DNA of 64,000 nucleotides from an uncultured Chlorobiaceae bacterium (lineage in GTDB: Bacteria; Bacteroidota; Chlorobiia; Chlorobiales; Chlorobiaceae), in contig CAITSZ010000046.1 in assembly GCA_903895195.1 (NCBI GenBank), forward strand, positions 1 to 64,000, given 5' to 3'. This document shows, piece by piece, positions 27,415-35,956 of the stretch. Under the pieces are notes generated by a model that did not search any database, had not been told where the DNA came from, and saw only the letters and a program-made list of their open reading frames with translations. A program made the translations under genes and the position numbers. Each line of letters starts with the position of its first letter. Position 1 is the stretch's first letter.

Positions 27415-28200
27415 TTATGAAAAGAGGTCCCTCTTGCGGAACGGGGCGATCAGCATCTTTCCAATCATTCCCGGTTTGGTCAGCCATTTGATTCTCGGCG
27501 ATTGAGCGGTGGATGAAAGTATTCTGCTGCACAGAAATTCTGAAACGGTATCCACATCGTCAGCCATCATATTGAAGAATTTCTTTTTTTTCATGTTCTC
27601 CACTGAGCCTTCAATGATGGTGCTCCGAAGCATGTCGGTCACAACCATGCCGGGGCTGAGCGTACCAACAGCGACCGAACTCCCGATTGCTTCGTGGGCG
27701 AAAGAACGGGTGAAATAGGTTATGGCGCTTTTGGTCGTGCCGTATATTGTCATGCCGTCCTGCATATACCCGTCGCTGCCAAGCCCTTCCATGTTGAATA
27801 TCTTTCCTCCACCTTGTTGAACCATGCGCTGGTAGGGAATAATTGTACCATTGACAATACCTTGTATGTTAACGGCTAAAATCCGGCTTATTGAGCGAAG
27901 GTCGACCTCCCATGCATTGCGCATTTCATTGACTATACCGGCATTGTTGATCCATATGTCTACACGCCCGAAATAGCGGAGAGCCTCTTCATAAAGATGT
28001 GTAATGCCCTCAGGGGTACTTATATCGGCTGGAACACCGGCAGCATTCTTGCTGTAGCGCTGAAGTTTGGCCATAGCCGTGGTGGTGCTTTCTGGAGTCG
28101 TTCCGTTAAGGACGACATTGCAGTCGCGCTCAAGAAAACGGAGTGCAAGACCAAATCCGATACCCCTGGTACTGCCTGTAATAACAACTGTTTTTCGCAT
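27415..28200 (-). CDS. NYC1/NOL-like short-chain dehydrogenase (chlorophyll b reductase family)
   Basis: A 261-residue SDR with the Rossmann motif TGSTRGIGFGLALRF, NNAG, and the active-site YGTTK. Outside the general fold it shows phrases I associate with plant NYC1/NOL chlorophyll b reductases: GKIFNMEGLGSDG before the catalytic Tyr, LSPGMVVTDMLRS, the KKFFNMMAD segment, and a C-terminal IKWLTKPGMIGKML block. Those enzymes reduce the C7 formyl of chlorophyll b. In a green sulfur bacterium the counterpart would be 7-formyl pigments such as bacteriochlorophyll e. The neighbouring convergent BciB/HCAR-type gene supports a pigment role. Confidence 0.78.
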   Translation of the reverse strand: MRKTVVITGSTRGIGFGLALRFLERDCNVVLNGTTPESTTTAMAKLQRYSKNAAGVPADISTPEGITHLYEEALRYFGRVDIWINNAGIVNEMRNAWEVDLRSISRILAVNIQGIVNGTIIPYQRMVQQGGGKIFNMEGLGSDGYMQDGMTIYGTTKSAITYFTRSFAHEAIGSSVAVGTLSPGMVVTDMLRSTIIEGSVENMKKKKFFNMMADDVDTVSEFLCSRILSSTAQSPRIKWLTKPGMIGKMLIAPFRKRDLFS

Positions 28201-28377
28201 TGTTCAGCGGTAAATGGTGTGTTGTGTTAATTAAAAGTCTATAATTAAATAGAATAATAAAAGTGCTGAACATCAGCAGCTTTGCTGCGAGCATTTGAGG
28301 TCAAGCAATATCAAGAGACAAATAATAACTATTTTAACGCATCTGTCTTTTAGTTTTTTCACTAATCAGGGAGTGAT

Positions 28378-29841
28378 ATGCACAGAAAGTTTGGCAAATC
28401 CGACATTGTCAGAATTGCTGACCATGCGATGCAGATCAATGGGTTGGAGCCTGGTTTTTCACTTCAGATAGAGAAGCAGATTGCCTCCATTACCGGGCCT
28501 GCTCGAGAAAACAGTTCCGATATTCTCGATCTTACGTCGTTGCTCTGGTGCTCCATCGACAATGATGACTCTCTTGATCTTGATCAGTTAACTGCATGTG
28601 AGCAGCAGAGCGACTCGTCGGTTATTATCTATGTAGCTGTAGCCGATGTGGATGCGTTGGTAAAAAAAGGCTCGGCAGTTGATAGCCATGCCCTTAACAA
28701 TACAACGTCAGTCTATACGTCTGCTGCGGTCTTTCCAATGCTGCCACTGCGTCTTTCGACCGATCTGACCTCTCTCAACCCCGATCAAAACCGCCTTGCA
28801 CTGGTTACCATTATGAAGGTGGATCTGCATGGTACGGTTATCAGCTCTACGGTTGAACGTGCACTGGTGAGGAATAAGGCGAAGCTTGCTTACGATGCCG
28901 TTGCTGCATGGATTGAGGGTGAGGGTGATCTGCCGATGGAGGCCTCGGTTGTGTCTGGTATGGACAAACAGTTGCGCTGTCAGGATAGGGTGGCTCAGCA
29001 ATTACGTCTGCACCGGCACAATAAAGGGTCTCTTGAATTTCAGACATTTCAGCCTCAAGCGGTTTTTGAAGGTGACCGGGTTGTTGCCATCAAGCAACAG
29101 GAGCAGAATAGAGCACGGCAGTTGATCGAAGAGTTCATGATAGCGACCAACGCCTGTACTGCGCATTTTTTGGCAGACAGAGGCGGTGCATCGCTCCGCA
29201 GGGTGGTCAGGTCACCTGAACGATGGATGCGGATTGTGGCCGTGGCTGAAGAATATGGTTATTCATTGCCCTTTGAACCGAGCGCTCAGGCTCTTGAAGG
29301 TTTTCTGGCTGAACGGCATAAGGCGGATCCTTTGCGTTTTCCTGACCTCTCTCTGGTGATTATCAAGCTTATGGGGTCAGGGGAGTATGTTGTAGAAGTT
29401 CCCGGCCAGGAGTCGTTTGGACATTTCGGTCTTGCTGAGCGCGACTATACTCATTCGACCGCACCTAACAGAAGGTATCCTGATTTGATAACCTTGAGAA
29501 TGATGAAGGCAATTCTCTCCAATAGTTCCTCCCCGTATACCGTCGATGAGCTTGAATATCTTGCTGCGCATTGTACACGTCAGGAGGATGCTGCACGTAA
29601 AGTTGAGCGCCGTGTTCGAAAGTCTGAAGCGGCTTTATTACTTCAGTCAATGCTTGGTCATCATTTTGATGCCATTGTTACAGGCCACTCAGAGAAGGGG
29701 ACATGGGTGAGAATAGTCACGCCTCCGGCAGAGGGCCGGCTGATGAGGAAGGCTGGAAAAATCAAAGTCGGCCAGGAGATTAAGGTTAAACTTGTTCTGG
29801 CGGATGTTGAACGCGGGTTTATAGATTTTGAGAGAATGTAA
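28378..29841 (+). CDS. RNase II/R-family exoribonuclease
   Basis: A 487-residue RNB-domain protein. The catalytic acidic cluster is seen in LTSLLWCSIDNDDSLDLDQL near residues 49-70, and the RNB end motif HFGLAERDYTHSTAPNRRYPDL is intact. A short S1-like domain closes the protein (GTWVRIVTPPAEGRL). The N-terminal cold-shock domains of full RNase R are missing, giving a compact form as in cyanobacteria-type RNB proteins. AGGGAG lies upstream of the ATG. It should degrade RNA 3' to 5'. Confidence 0.9.
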   Translation: MHRKFGKSDIVRIADHAMQINGLEPGFSLQIEKQIASITGPARENSSDILDLTSLLWCSIDNDDSLDLDQLTACEQQSDSSVIIYVAVADVDALVKKGSAVDSHALNNTTSVYTSAAVFPMLPLRLSTDLTSLNPDQNRLALVTIMKVDLHGTVISSTVERALVRNKAKLAYDAVAAWIEGEGDLPMEASVVSGMDKQLRCQDRVAQQLRLHRHNKGSLEFQTFQPQAVFEGDRVVAIKQQEQNRARQLIEEFMIATNACTAHFLADRGGASLRRVVRSPERWMRIVAVAEEYGYSLPFEPSAQALEGFLAERHKADPLRFPDLSLVIIKLMGSGEYVVEVPGQESFGHFGLAERDYTHSTAPNRRYPDLITLRMMKAILSNSSSPYTVDELEYLAAHCTRQEDAARKVERRVRKSEAALLLQSMLGHHFDAIVTGHSEKGTWVRIVTPPAEGRLMRKAGKIKVGQEIKVKLVLADVERGFIDFERM

Positions 29842-29933
29842 ATATCCTCTCAAAAATTTGATAGCAGCTTCGGGATCCATTACTTACTCTTCTCTCTTAT
29901 TGATCCGCCCTTCGTTCCAATAAGACACAGATG

Positions 29934-30239
29934 TCAGCTCCCGGCTTTCAGGCTTTCGCTTACTGCCAGCTTGAACTCTTTAGAGATTTTAAATACCGGA
30001 ACATCTTTAGCTGCAACGGTTACCTTCTCTCCTGATCTCGGGTTTCGTGCATCGCGAACATTTTTGTGCCGGATATTGAACGATCCGAAGCCTCTGATTT
30101 CAATACGTTTTCCGGATTTCAGCGAATCGATGACGCTTTCAAAAAAAGCATCAACCACTGATTCTGTTTCATATTTCGTGAGACCGGTTTTGTGTGCAAT
30201 GGCATTAACCAAGTCAGCTTTTGTTGTTGTCGTTCCCAT
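29934..30239 (-). CDS. HU/IHF-family DNA-binding protein
   Basis: A 101-residue HU/IHF protein. It has the KADLVNAIAHKTGLTKYET start, the GFGSFNIRHKNVRDARNP beta-arm with the DNA-intercalating proline, and a slightly extended C-terminus. It bends DNA as a dimer. The gene stands alone between two plus-strand genes. Confidence 0.93.
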   Translation of the reverse strand: MGTTTTKADLVNAIAHKTGLTKYETESVVDAFFESVIDSLKSGKRIEIRGFGSFNIRHKNVRDARNPRSGEKVTVAAKDVPVFKISKEFKLAVSESLKAGS

Positions 30240-30602
30240 GGTCGTGGAGAGTTATATTGTTGTGTGTGACTCCTTAGGGGTGATGTCCAATACAATTTTC
30301 CTGCGTTTCATTCACAATTTACGCTTCTTTTTTTTAATCCAAATATTTTTGGGAGCCTATAGTTAAATATTTCTGTGACTTATAGCATATTTGAACATTT
30401 TTTTACCTTAAAATGGTATGATTGTCCAGTGCAGTGATGTAATCCATGAATATCCATTGCGAGCTGTTTGTACAGAAAATTGCACTCCCCATTCGTTTTG
30501 GCGTGTATGGCGTGTATATTATGTATTATATGCCGAGATACTCAGGTAACTTATTATAAGTCAAGAAAGATAGCTTCGTGTTAAAACTTTGATGAGAAAA
30601 CT
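30240..30602. other. Intergenic region with shared promoters
   Basis: About 360 bp, AT-rich in the left part, between divergent genes. A TGGCGTGTATGGCGTGTATA direct repeat lies near 30500-30520. No gene recognised. Confidence 0.4.
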
Positions 30603-31862
30603 ATGTTTCGCTTTCTGCATGCTGCAGATATACATCTCGACAGTCCGCTAAAAGGACTGGAAGAGTATCAGGATGCTCCGCTTGAACAGATCCGTCAGGC
30701 GGCCCGTCGGGCTTTTGATAATCTTGTGCAGTTGGCTGTCGATGAGAAGGTGGCTTTTGTCCTGCTTGCCGGAGATCTCTATGACGGGGATTGGAAGGAC
30801 TATAATACAGGGATTTATTTTATAGCTAAAATGGGGAAATTGCGTGATGCAGGTATTCCGGTATTTATGGTATCTGGAAATCATGATGCTGCCGCGCAGA
30901 TAACCCGATCGCTGAAGCTGCCGGAAAACGTCACCCTTTTCCCCCACGCGCATGTGGGAAGCCACATTATAGATCGCTTCGGGGTTGCTCTGTACGGGCA
31001 GAGTTTTTCAGCTCGATCGGTGACGGATGATCTGGTCCGGAACTATCCCCAGGGCGATCCATCGCTCTTTAACATCGGACTGCTTCATACCGGTCTTAAC
31101 GGACGTCCCGGTCATGAACCCTATGCTCCTTGCACACTGGACGCGTTGCGCTCAAAAGGCTATCAATACTGGGCGTTAGGACATGTTCATCAACGCGAAG
31201 AGGTCTGCCGCGATCCCTGGGTTGTGTTTCCGGGCAATATTCAGGGACGTCATAGCCGCGAAACAGGCCCCAAAGGATGTACGCTGGTGTCGGTTGAGGA
31301 TGGACGGGTACTCTCTGTAGAGCCCAGAGAACTTGATGTTCTTCGATGGGTAGTCTGCCATGTTAATGCTGCAGGCATCAATAGTATGGAGCAGTTGATC
31401 GAGCTTGTCAGGGAAAACCTTGAGGGTGAAAGAGTTCGAGCTGATGGCCGTCCGTTGGCAGCAAGAGTGGTTATAGAGGGAGTTACAACACTGCATGGCC
31501 GGCTTTATGAAAATGCCCTTCAGTTGCATGAAGAGTTTCGGGCTATAGCGGCAGGGCTTGGTGATGTTTGGATTGAAAAAGCTCTCTTCAAAACCCAAAA
31601 ACCTCAGAATGCCGCTGCACTTATTTCAGGTGATTCGCCTGTCGAATTACTGATGAAGTCAATTGAAGCGATTCAGTTTGAAACCGCCAGCCTTATTGAA
31701 ATTATTCCTGAGTTCGAGAAATTGCGCTGCAAACTTCCTGTTGAACTGCTGAACGATGGCGATCCATTCCTGCCCCGGGAGGAAGAGCTTTCGGCCATGC
31801 GCGAAGAGGTGCAGGAGCTTCTGATGGGCAAAATACAGCAGCGGGGCCACCATGAAAATTAA
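30603..31862 (+). CDS. SbcD/YhaO-type DNA repair exonuclease subunit
   Basis: A 419-residue calcineurin-like phosphoesterase with metal-binding motifs in Mre11/SbcD order: LHAADIHLDSP, VLLAGDLYDG, VSGNHDA and the ALGHVHQRE histidine pair. Its 11 bp overlap with the following long coiled-coil ATPase gene indicates a two-subunit Mre11-Rad50-like complex. The architecture is closer to YhaO than to classical SbcD. Start: ATG with a weak GATGAG upstream. Confidence 0.9.
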   Translation: MFRFLHAADIHLDSPLKGLEEYQDAPLEQIRQAARRAFDNLVQLAVDEKVAFVLLAGDLYDGDWKDYNTGIYFIAKMGKLRDAGIPVFMVSGNHDAAAQITRSLKLPENVTLFPHAHVGSHIIDRFGVALYGQSFSARSVTDDLVRNYPQGDPSLFNIGLLHTGLNGRPGHEPYAPCTLDALRSKGYQYWALGHVHQREEVCRDPWVVFPGNIQGRHSRETGPKGCTLVSVEDGRVLSVEPRELDVLRWVVCHVNAAGINSMEQLIELVRENLEGERVRADGRPLAARVVIEGVTTLHGRLYENALQLHEEFRAIAAGLGDVWIEKALFKTQKPQNAAALISGDSPVELLMKSIEAIQFETASLIEIIPEFEKLRCKLPVELLNDGDPFLPREEELSAMREEVQELLMGKIQQRGHHEN

Positions 31863-34800
31863 AAGCCTTGCACTGAAAGCCTTTGGCCCTTTTTCGGGTA
31901 CTGTTCTTGATTTCTCTTCATCCTTGCCGGGTCTGCATATAGTATATGGGCCGAATGAAGCCGGCAAAAGCACAACCATGAGAGCACTTCATGCGCTCTT
32001 ATTCGGCTTTCCCCAACGTACCAATGATAATTTTATTCACCATAACGCTCAGCTTCTGGTCGGAGGATGCCTTGAGGGCGGTGACGGAAAGGAGCTGACT
32101 TTTTTTCGTCGGAAAAGAAACAAGAACGATCTGTTTGACCTGCACGACAACACAATCGATCCATTGGCGCTGACCCCTTATCTCGGTGGACTTGACAAAA
32201 ACATTTTTGAAGACCTTTACGGGATTGATCATGAAAAGCTCGTTTCAGGAGGACAAGGCATTCTTGATCAGCAGGGAGAGGTTGGAAAAGCCCTTTTTGC
32301 CGCTGGTGCCGGTCTGGCTTCGTTGAAACCTGTTATGGATGAGCTTGACTCTGAAGCTGACAGCCTGTTCAGACCTCAAGGATCGAGCAAATCCATCAAT
32401 GAAGCGTTGGCTTTTCATAAGGTGTTGCAGCTTCAATTAAAGCAGGCAACGCTTCCGAGCAGGGAGTGGGATGACCACCAACGTGCCCTCGATGAGGCGT
32501 TAAGAAAAAAATTTGAACTCCAGACTACCCGTCAAAATCTGGAAACTGAAAAACTGCGGCTCGAGCGATTACTGCATGCTATGCCTGATCTGTGGGAGCG
32601 CAAGAGTATCCTCAAACAGTTTGCTGAGCTGGGAGCGGTGCGGACCCTGCCGGCTGACTTCAGCGAGCGCCGCACTACTTTAGAGCAAAAAGAGCGGGAA
32701 GTGCGCATGCTGAATGAAGAGCAGCAGGCAATGCGCCATTTTCGTCTTGAAAAAATCAAGGCGCTTGCTTTTAACTCCGGTGTTCTCGATGAGGCGGTCA
32801 CAATCGAACAGCTGCATCAGCGACTTGGTGAGTACCTGAAAGCGCAAAGTGACCGGCCGCTGCGAGACGGGCAGCGAATGGCATCCCGTTCTGAGGCTGC
32901 GAATCTGCTTCGACAGATTAAGCCGGAATTATCTCTTGTTGAGGTCGAAAGCTTGCGTCCCGGCCTGGCAAAAAGAAGGAGTGTTCATGAGCTTGATACC
33001 AGCTATGCAGCTCTCAGGCAGGTAATCCGGGGAGCCAGGGTTCAGGAAGAGGATGCTCAGAAGGCATTGGATGAGGCCTGGAGTGAACTGCAGAGGCTTT
33101 TGCCGGTAACTGAAACTGCAGGGCTTTCTGTTGCGGTTTCGGCCGCAGAGAGAGCTGGTGATCTTGACAGGGAGATAATGATTCTCCGCCTTGAAGGTGA
33201 AAATGCTGAAAGAGAGTGCCGTGCTGCACTCAACCGTCTGGGACTCTGGAATGGAACGCTCGAACTTGCCGGGCATCTCTCTATTCCTTTGCCTGAAACT
33301 GTAAATCTGTTTGATGATGAGCTTCGCTTACTCGGTGATAAAGTGCGGCAGCTGGACATTGAAAAAGAGGCTCTTGCAAAGGAGAGGAGTGCAGTAAAGG
33401 AGCAGTTGCTTAATCTTGAGGTTGCTTCTGATGTGCCTGATGAAGAAGAGTTACGAAGAAACAGGAATCGGCGTGACCATGGCTGGATGCTTTTGCGTCG
33501 TCAATGGATTCAGCGGGAGGATGTTGCTGAAGAGAGCCGTGCCTATGACCCCGGACTTTCGCTTCCGGAGTCGTATGAACGGATGGTCTCTGTTTCCGAT
33601 CATATTGCAGACAGGCTTTACCATGAAGCCGATCGAGTTCAGCAGCATGCAGCATTGAAAGCCAGGGTTGAAACTATAGAAAAAAGGCTGACTGAAATTG
33701 GTGAGTCTGAGGCAGCAGCGCAACGTGCAGTTGCTGAGGTGAGCCGCCGCTGGCTTGAGGTTTGGGTTCCTTTTGCCTTTACCCCGTTATCGCCCGGAGA
33801 AATGCGGGCTTGGATCGGTGCTTTTGAAAGTCTGCGTTTGCAGGTCGCTGCCTTTGACAGGAGAGCAAAGGAGCTGTTGATAAAGGTTTCTCGACGCAGG
33901 GAGTTGAGAAAAGAGCTGATAAAAGAAATTGACGGAACAGCGACAGAAAAAGAGTTTCCGGGAGAGGAGCTGAACGATATTCTTGCATACTGTCGTACTC
34001 TTCTTGATCTGCATGAAACAGCTAATAACCGCCGCGAATCTTTAGAGGTAAAAATCCACGGTCTGAAGAGAGCTTTAGAACAGGCAAAGGTAAGCGTTAC
34101 AAGGGCTGAACGAGAAATAGCAGGGTGGCGCTCCGATTGGGAGGAGGCCGTTACTCCTCTCGGGCTCAGCATCAAGATGCGTCCTGTAGAGGTGCTTGAT
34201 TTTATTGATACTCTTCAGCGCTGTTTTGACAAATTGAAGGAAGCTGATGAGTTCAGAAAAAGGATAGAGGGAATTGATAGGGATATATTGTGTTTTGAAG
34301 CTGATGTTGCTGTTCTGGCCAACAAAATTGCTTCTGATCTTGCACTCTTCGATGCACGCTCAGCGGTCAACGAACTTAAAAGCCGGCTTGCCACTGCCAG
34401 AGAGGAAAAAGCAGTTTTACAGCAGGATAGTGAAGAACTCAACACTCTGGATAATTCCATACTGAAAAGTCAGTCGGAGCTGAAGAGCTATAAGGAGGAG
34501 ATGACGGTAATGTTGCAACAGGCTGGTTGTGATAGCCGAGAAGGGTTGATTGAGGCTGAGCAGCGGGCCGTTCACTTTGCCCTTCTTACCAGTAGCCTCA
34601 TTGAGGTGGAACGCCGTCTGAGCAGGATTGCTGAAGGTCTTCCGCTTGGCGATCTGGAAGTGCAGGCTGAAACTGTGAACTCTCTCGAACTTCCCGGTCT
34701 GATTGAGCAAATGAACAACGAGATTAAAAATATACTCGACCCTGCAATACAGGAGTGTTCAGAGAGTATTGGAAGAAAGCGGAATGAACTTGACCGGATG

Positions 34801-35379
34801 GACGGGAGTTCGAAGGCTGCTGATCTTGCAGAAGCTTTACAGTGCTCAATAACAAAAATACGACGATTGACTGAGCGCTATATCCGTATTAAACTTGCCT
34901 CTAAAATTCTTCGTGAAGAGACAGAACGATACAGGGCTGAAAATCAGGATCCTGTGCTGAAAATTGCAGGCCGGTACTTTATGGAACTGACTATGGGCTC
35001 ATTTACCGCATTGCGCACTGATATTGATGACCATGGCGGGTTGGTATTGGAAGCGATTCGTTCGAACAGCAACAGCCTGCATGTTGAAGCTATGAGTTCG
35101 GGAACTCGAGACCAGCTCTATCTTGCCCTGCGTCTTGCGACTCTTGAATGGAGGATAGCGTCAAGTGAGCCGATGCCCTTTATTGTGGACGACATCCTTA
35201 TCAATTTTGACGACTGGCGTTCTGCTGCTACTATAAAAGCATTGAGCAGCCTTGGGGAAAAAACGCAGGTCATTCTTTTTACTCATCATAAGCAGATTGT
35301 TGAAACTGCCAGAGAGTTGCAATCTTCAGGAAAAGTCTTTATTCATCAACTTCAAGCTGAAACGGAAAACTTGAGCTAA
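31852..35379 (+). CDS. YhaN/SbcC-like coiled-coil ATPase
   Basis: A 1175-residue SMC/Rad50-type ATPase. The N-terminal Walker A is GPNEAGKSTTMRALHALLFG, long coiled coils fill residues 200-1000, and the C-terminal half carries the signature MSSGTRDQLYLALRLAT and the Walker B PFIVDDILINFDDW. I see no CxxC zinc hook at the apex, as in the YhaN subfamily and unlike true SbcC. It works with the upstream nuclease in DNA end processing. Confidence 0.9.
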   Translation: MKIKSLALKAFGPFSGTVLDFSSSLPGLHIVYGPNEAGKSTTMRALHALLFGFPQRTNDNFIHHNAQLLVGGCLEGGDGKELTFFRRKRNKNDLFDLHDNTIDPLALTPYLGGLDKNIFEDLYGIDHEKLVSGGQGILDQQGEVGKALFAAGAGLASLKPVMDELDSEADSLFRPQGSSKSINEALAFHKVLQLQLKQATLPSREWDDHQRALDEALRKKFELQTTRQNLETEKLRLERLLHAMPDLWERKSILKQFAELGAVRTLPADFSERRTTLEQKEREVRMLNEEQQAMRHFRLEKIKALAFNSGVLDEAVTIEQLHQRLGEYLKAQSDRPLRDGQRMASRSEAANLLRQIKPELSLVEVESLRPGLAKRRSVHELDTSYAALRQVIRGARVQEEDAQKALDEAWSELQRLLPVTETAGLSVAVSAAERAGDLDREIMILRLEGENAERECRAALNRLGLWNGTLELAGHLSIPLPETVNLFDDELRLLGDKVRQLDIEKEALAKERSAVKEQLLNLEVASDVPDEEELRRNRNRRDHGWMLLRRQWIQREDVAEESRAYDPGLSLPESYERMVSVSDHIADRLYHEADRVQQHAALKARVETIEKRLTEIGESEAAAQRAVAEVSRRWLEVWVPFAFTPLSPGEMRAWIGAFESLRLQVAAFDRRAKELLIKVSRRRELRKELIKEIDGTATEKEFPGEELNDILAYCRTLLDLHETANNRRESLEVKIHGLKRALEQAKVSVTRAEREIAGWRSDWEEAVTPLGLSIKMRPVEVLDFIDTLQRCFDKLKEADEFRKRIEGIDRDILCFEADVAVLANKIASDLALFDARSAVNELKSRLATAREEKAVLQQDSEELNTLDNSILKSQSELKSYKEEMTVMLQQAGCDSREGLIEAEQRAVHFALLTSSLIEVERRLSRIAEGLPLGDLEVQAETVNSLELPGLIEQMNNEIKNILDPAIQECSESIGRKRNELDRMDGSSKAADLAEALQCSITKIRRLTERYIRIKLASKILREETERYRAENQDPVLKIAGRYFMELTMGSFTALRTDIDDHGGLVLEAIRSNSNSLHVEAMSSGTRDQLYLALRLATLEWRIASSEPMPFIVDDILINFDDWRSAATIKALSSLGEKTQVILFTHHKQIVETARELQSSGKVFIHQLQAETENLS

Positions 35380-35395
35380 ACAAGGAGGAACAACT

Positions 35396-35887
35396 TTGGG
35401 ATATGTTGAAAAAAACCTGATGCAGGGAGAAAAGGTCTTTGTGGTAGGACGACTCCACTGGACTATTTTTTTGAAGGCGATATTTTTCAGCAGTGCCGCT
35501 GTCGCACTGTTTATCTATGCGCTGAAAACATCGATGGCAGGGGAGACTCAGGTCTCTCTGCTGGTAAGGAACGCAGGCTTTCTGGCTTTGATTCCAGCCT
35601 TGTGGTATCTTGCTGATGCGGCGATCAAACATCACTCAACTGAGCTTGCGGTGACCTCCAAAAGAGTGATAGCTAAATTCGGATTTATCAAACGGAGCAC
35701 CATCGAGCTGAATCACAGCAAGGTTGAGAGCTTCCATGTGGAACAGAGTGTCCTTGGCCGAATTCTGGGGTTCGGTACCCTGCACATCAACGGTACCGGG
35801 GGGGGAATAACGCCGATCCCGCAGATTTCCGATCCGCTTGGATTCCGCAGGAAGGCTATGGAGGCGATTGATGCTTCGCAGAATTAA
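35396..35887 (+). CDS. Membrane protein with bacterial PH (bPH2) domain
   Basis: A 163-residue protein starting at a TTG with AAGGAGG eight bases upstream. Two hydrophobic spans (near residues 23-42 and 55-75) are followed by a bPH2 domain (LAVTSKRVIAKFGFIKRSTIEL). The family is common in bacteria without a clear role. It lies 16 bp after the YhaN-like gene, which suggests co-expression. Confidence 0.8.
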   Translation: MGYVEKNLMQGEKVFVVGRLHWTIFLKAIFFSSAAVALFIYALKTSMAGETQVSLLVRNAGFLALIPALWYLADAAIKHHSTELAVTSKRVIAKFGFIKRSTIELNHSKVESFHVEQSVLGRILGFGTLHINGTGGGITPIPQISDPLGFRRKAMEAIDASQN

Positions 35888-35956
35888 CTAAGAATAGGTC
35901 CTATAAGTCCCATAAGTCCTATAGTACCTATTCTTTGAACTTGACTAAGATCATGG

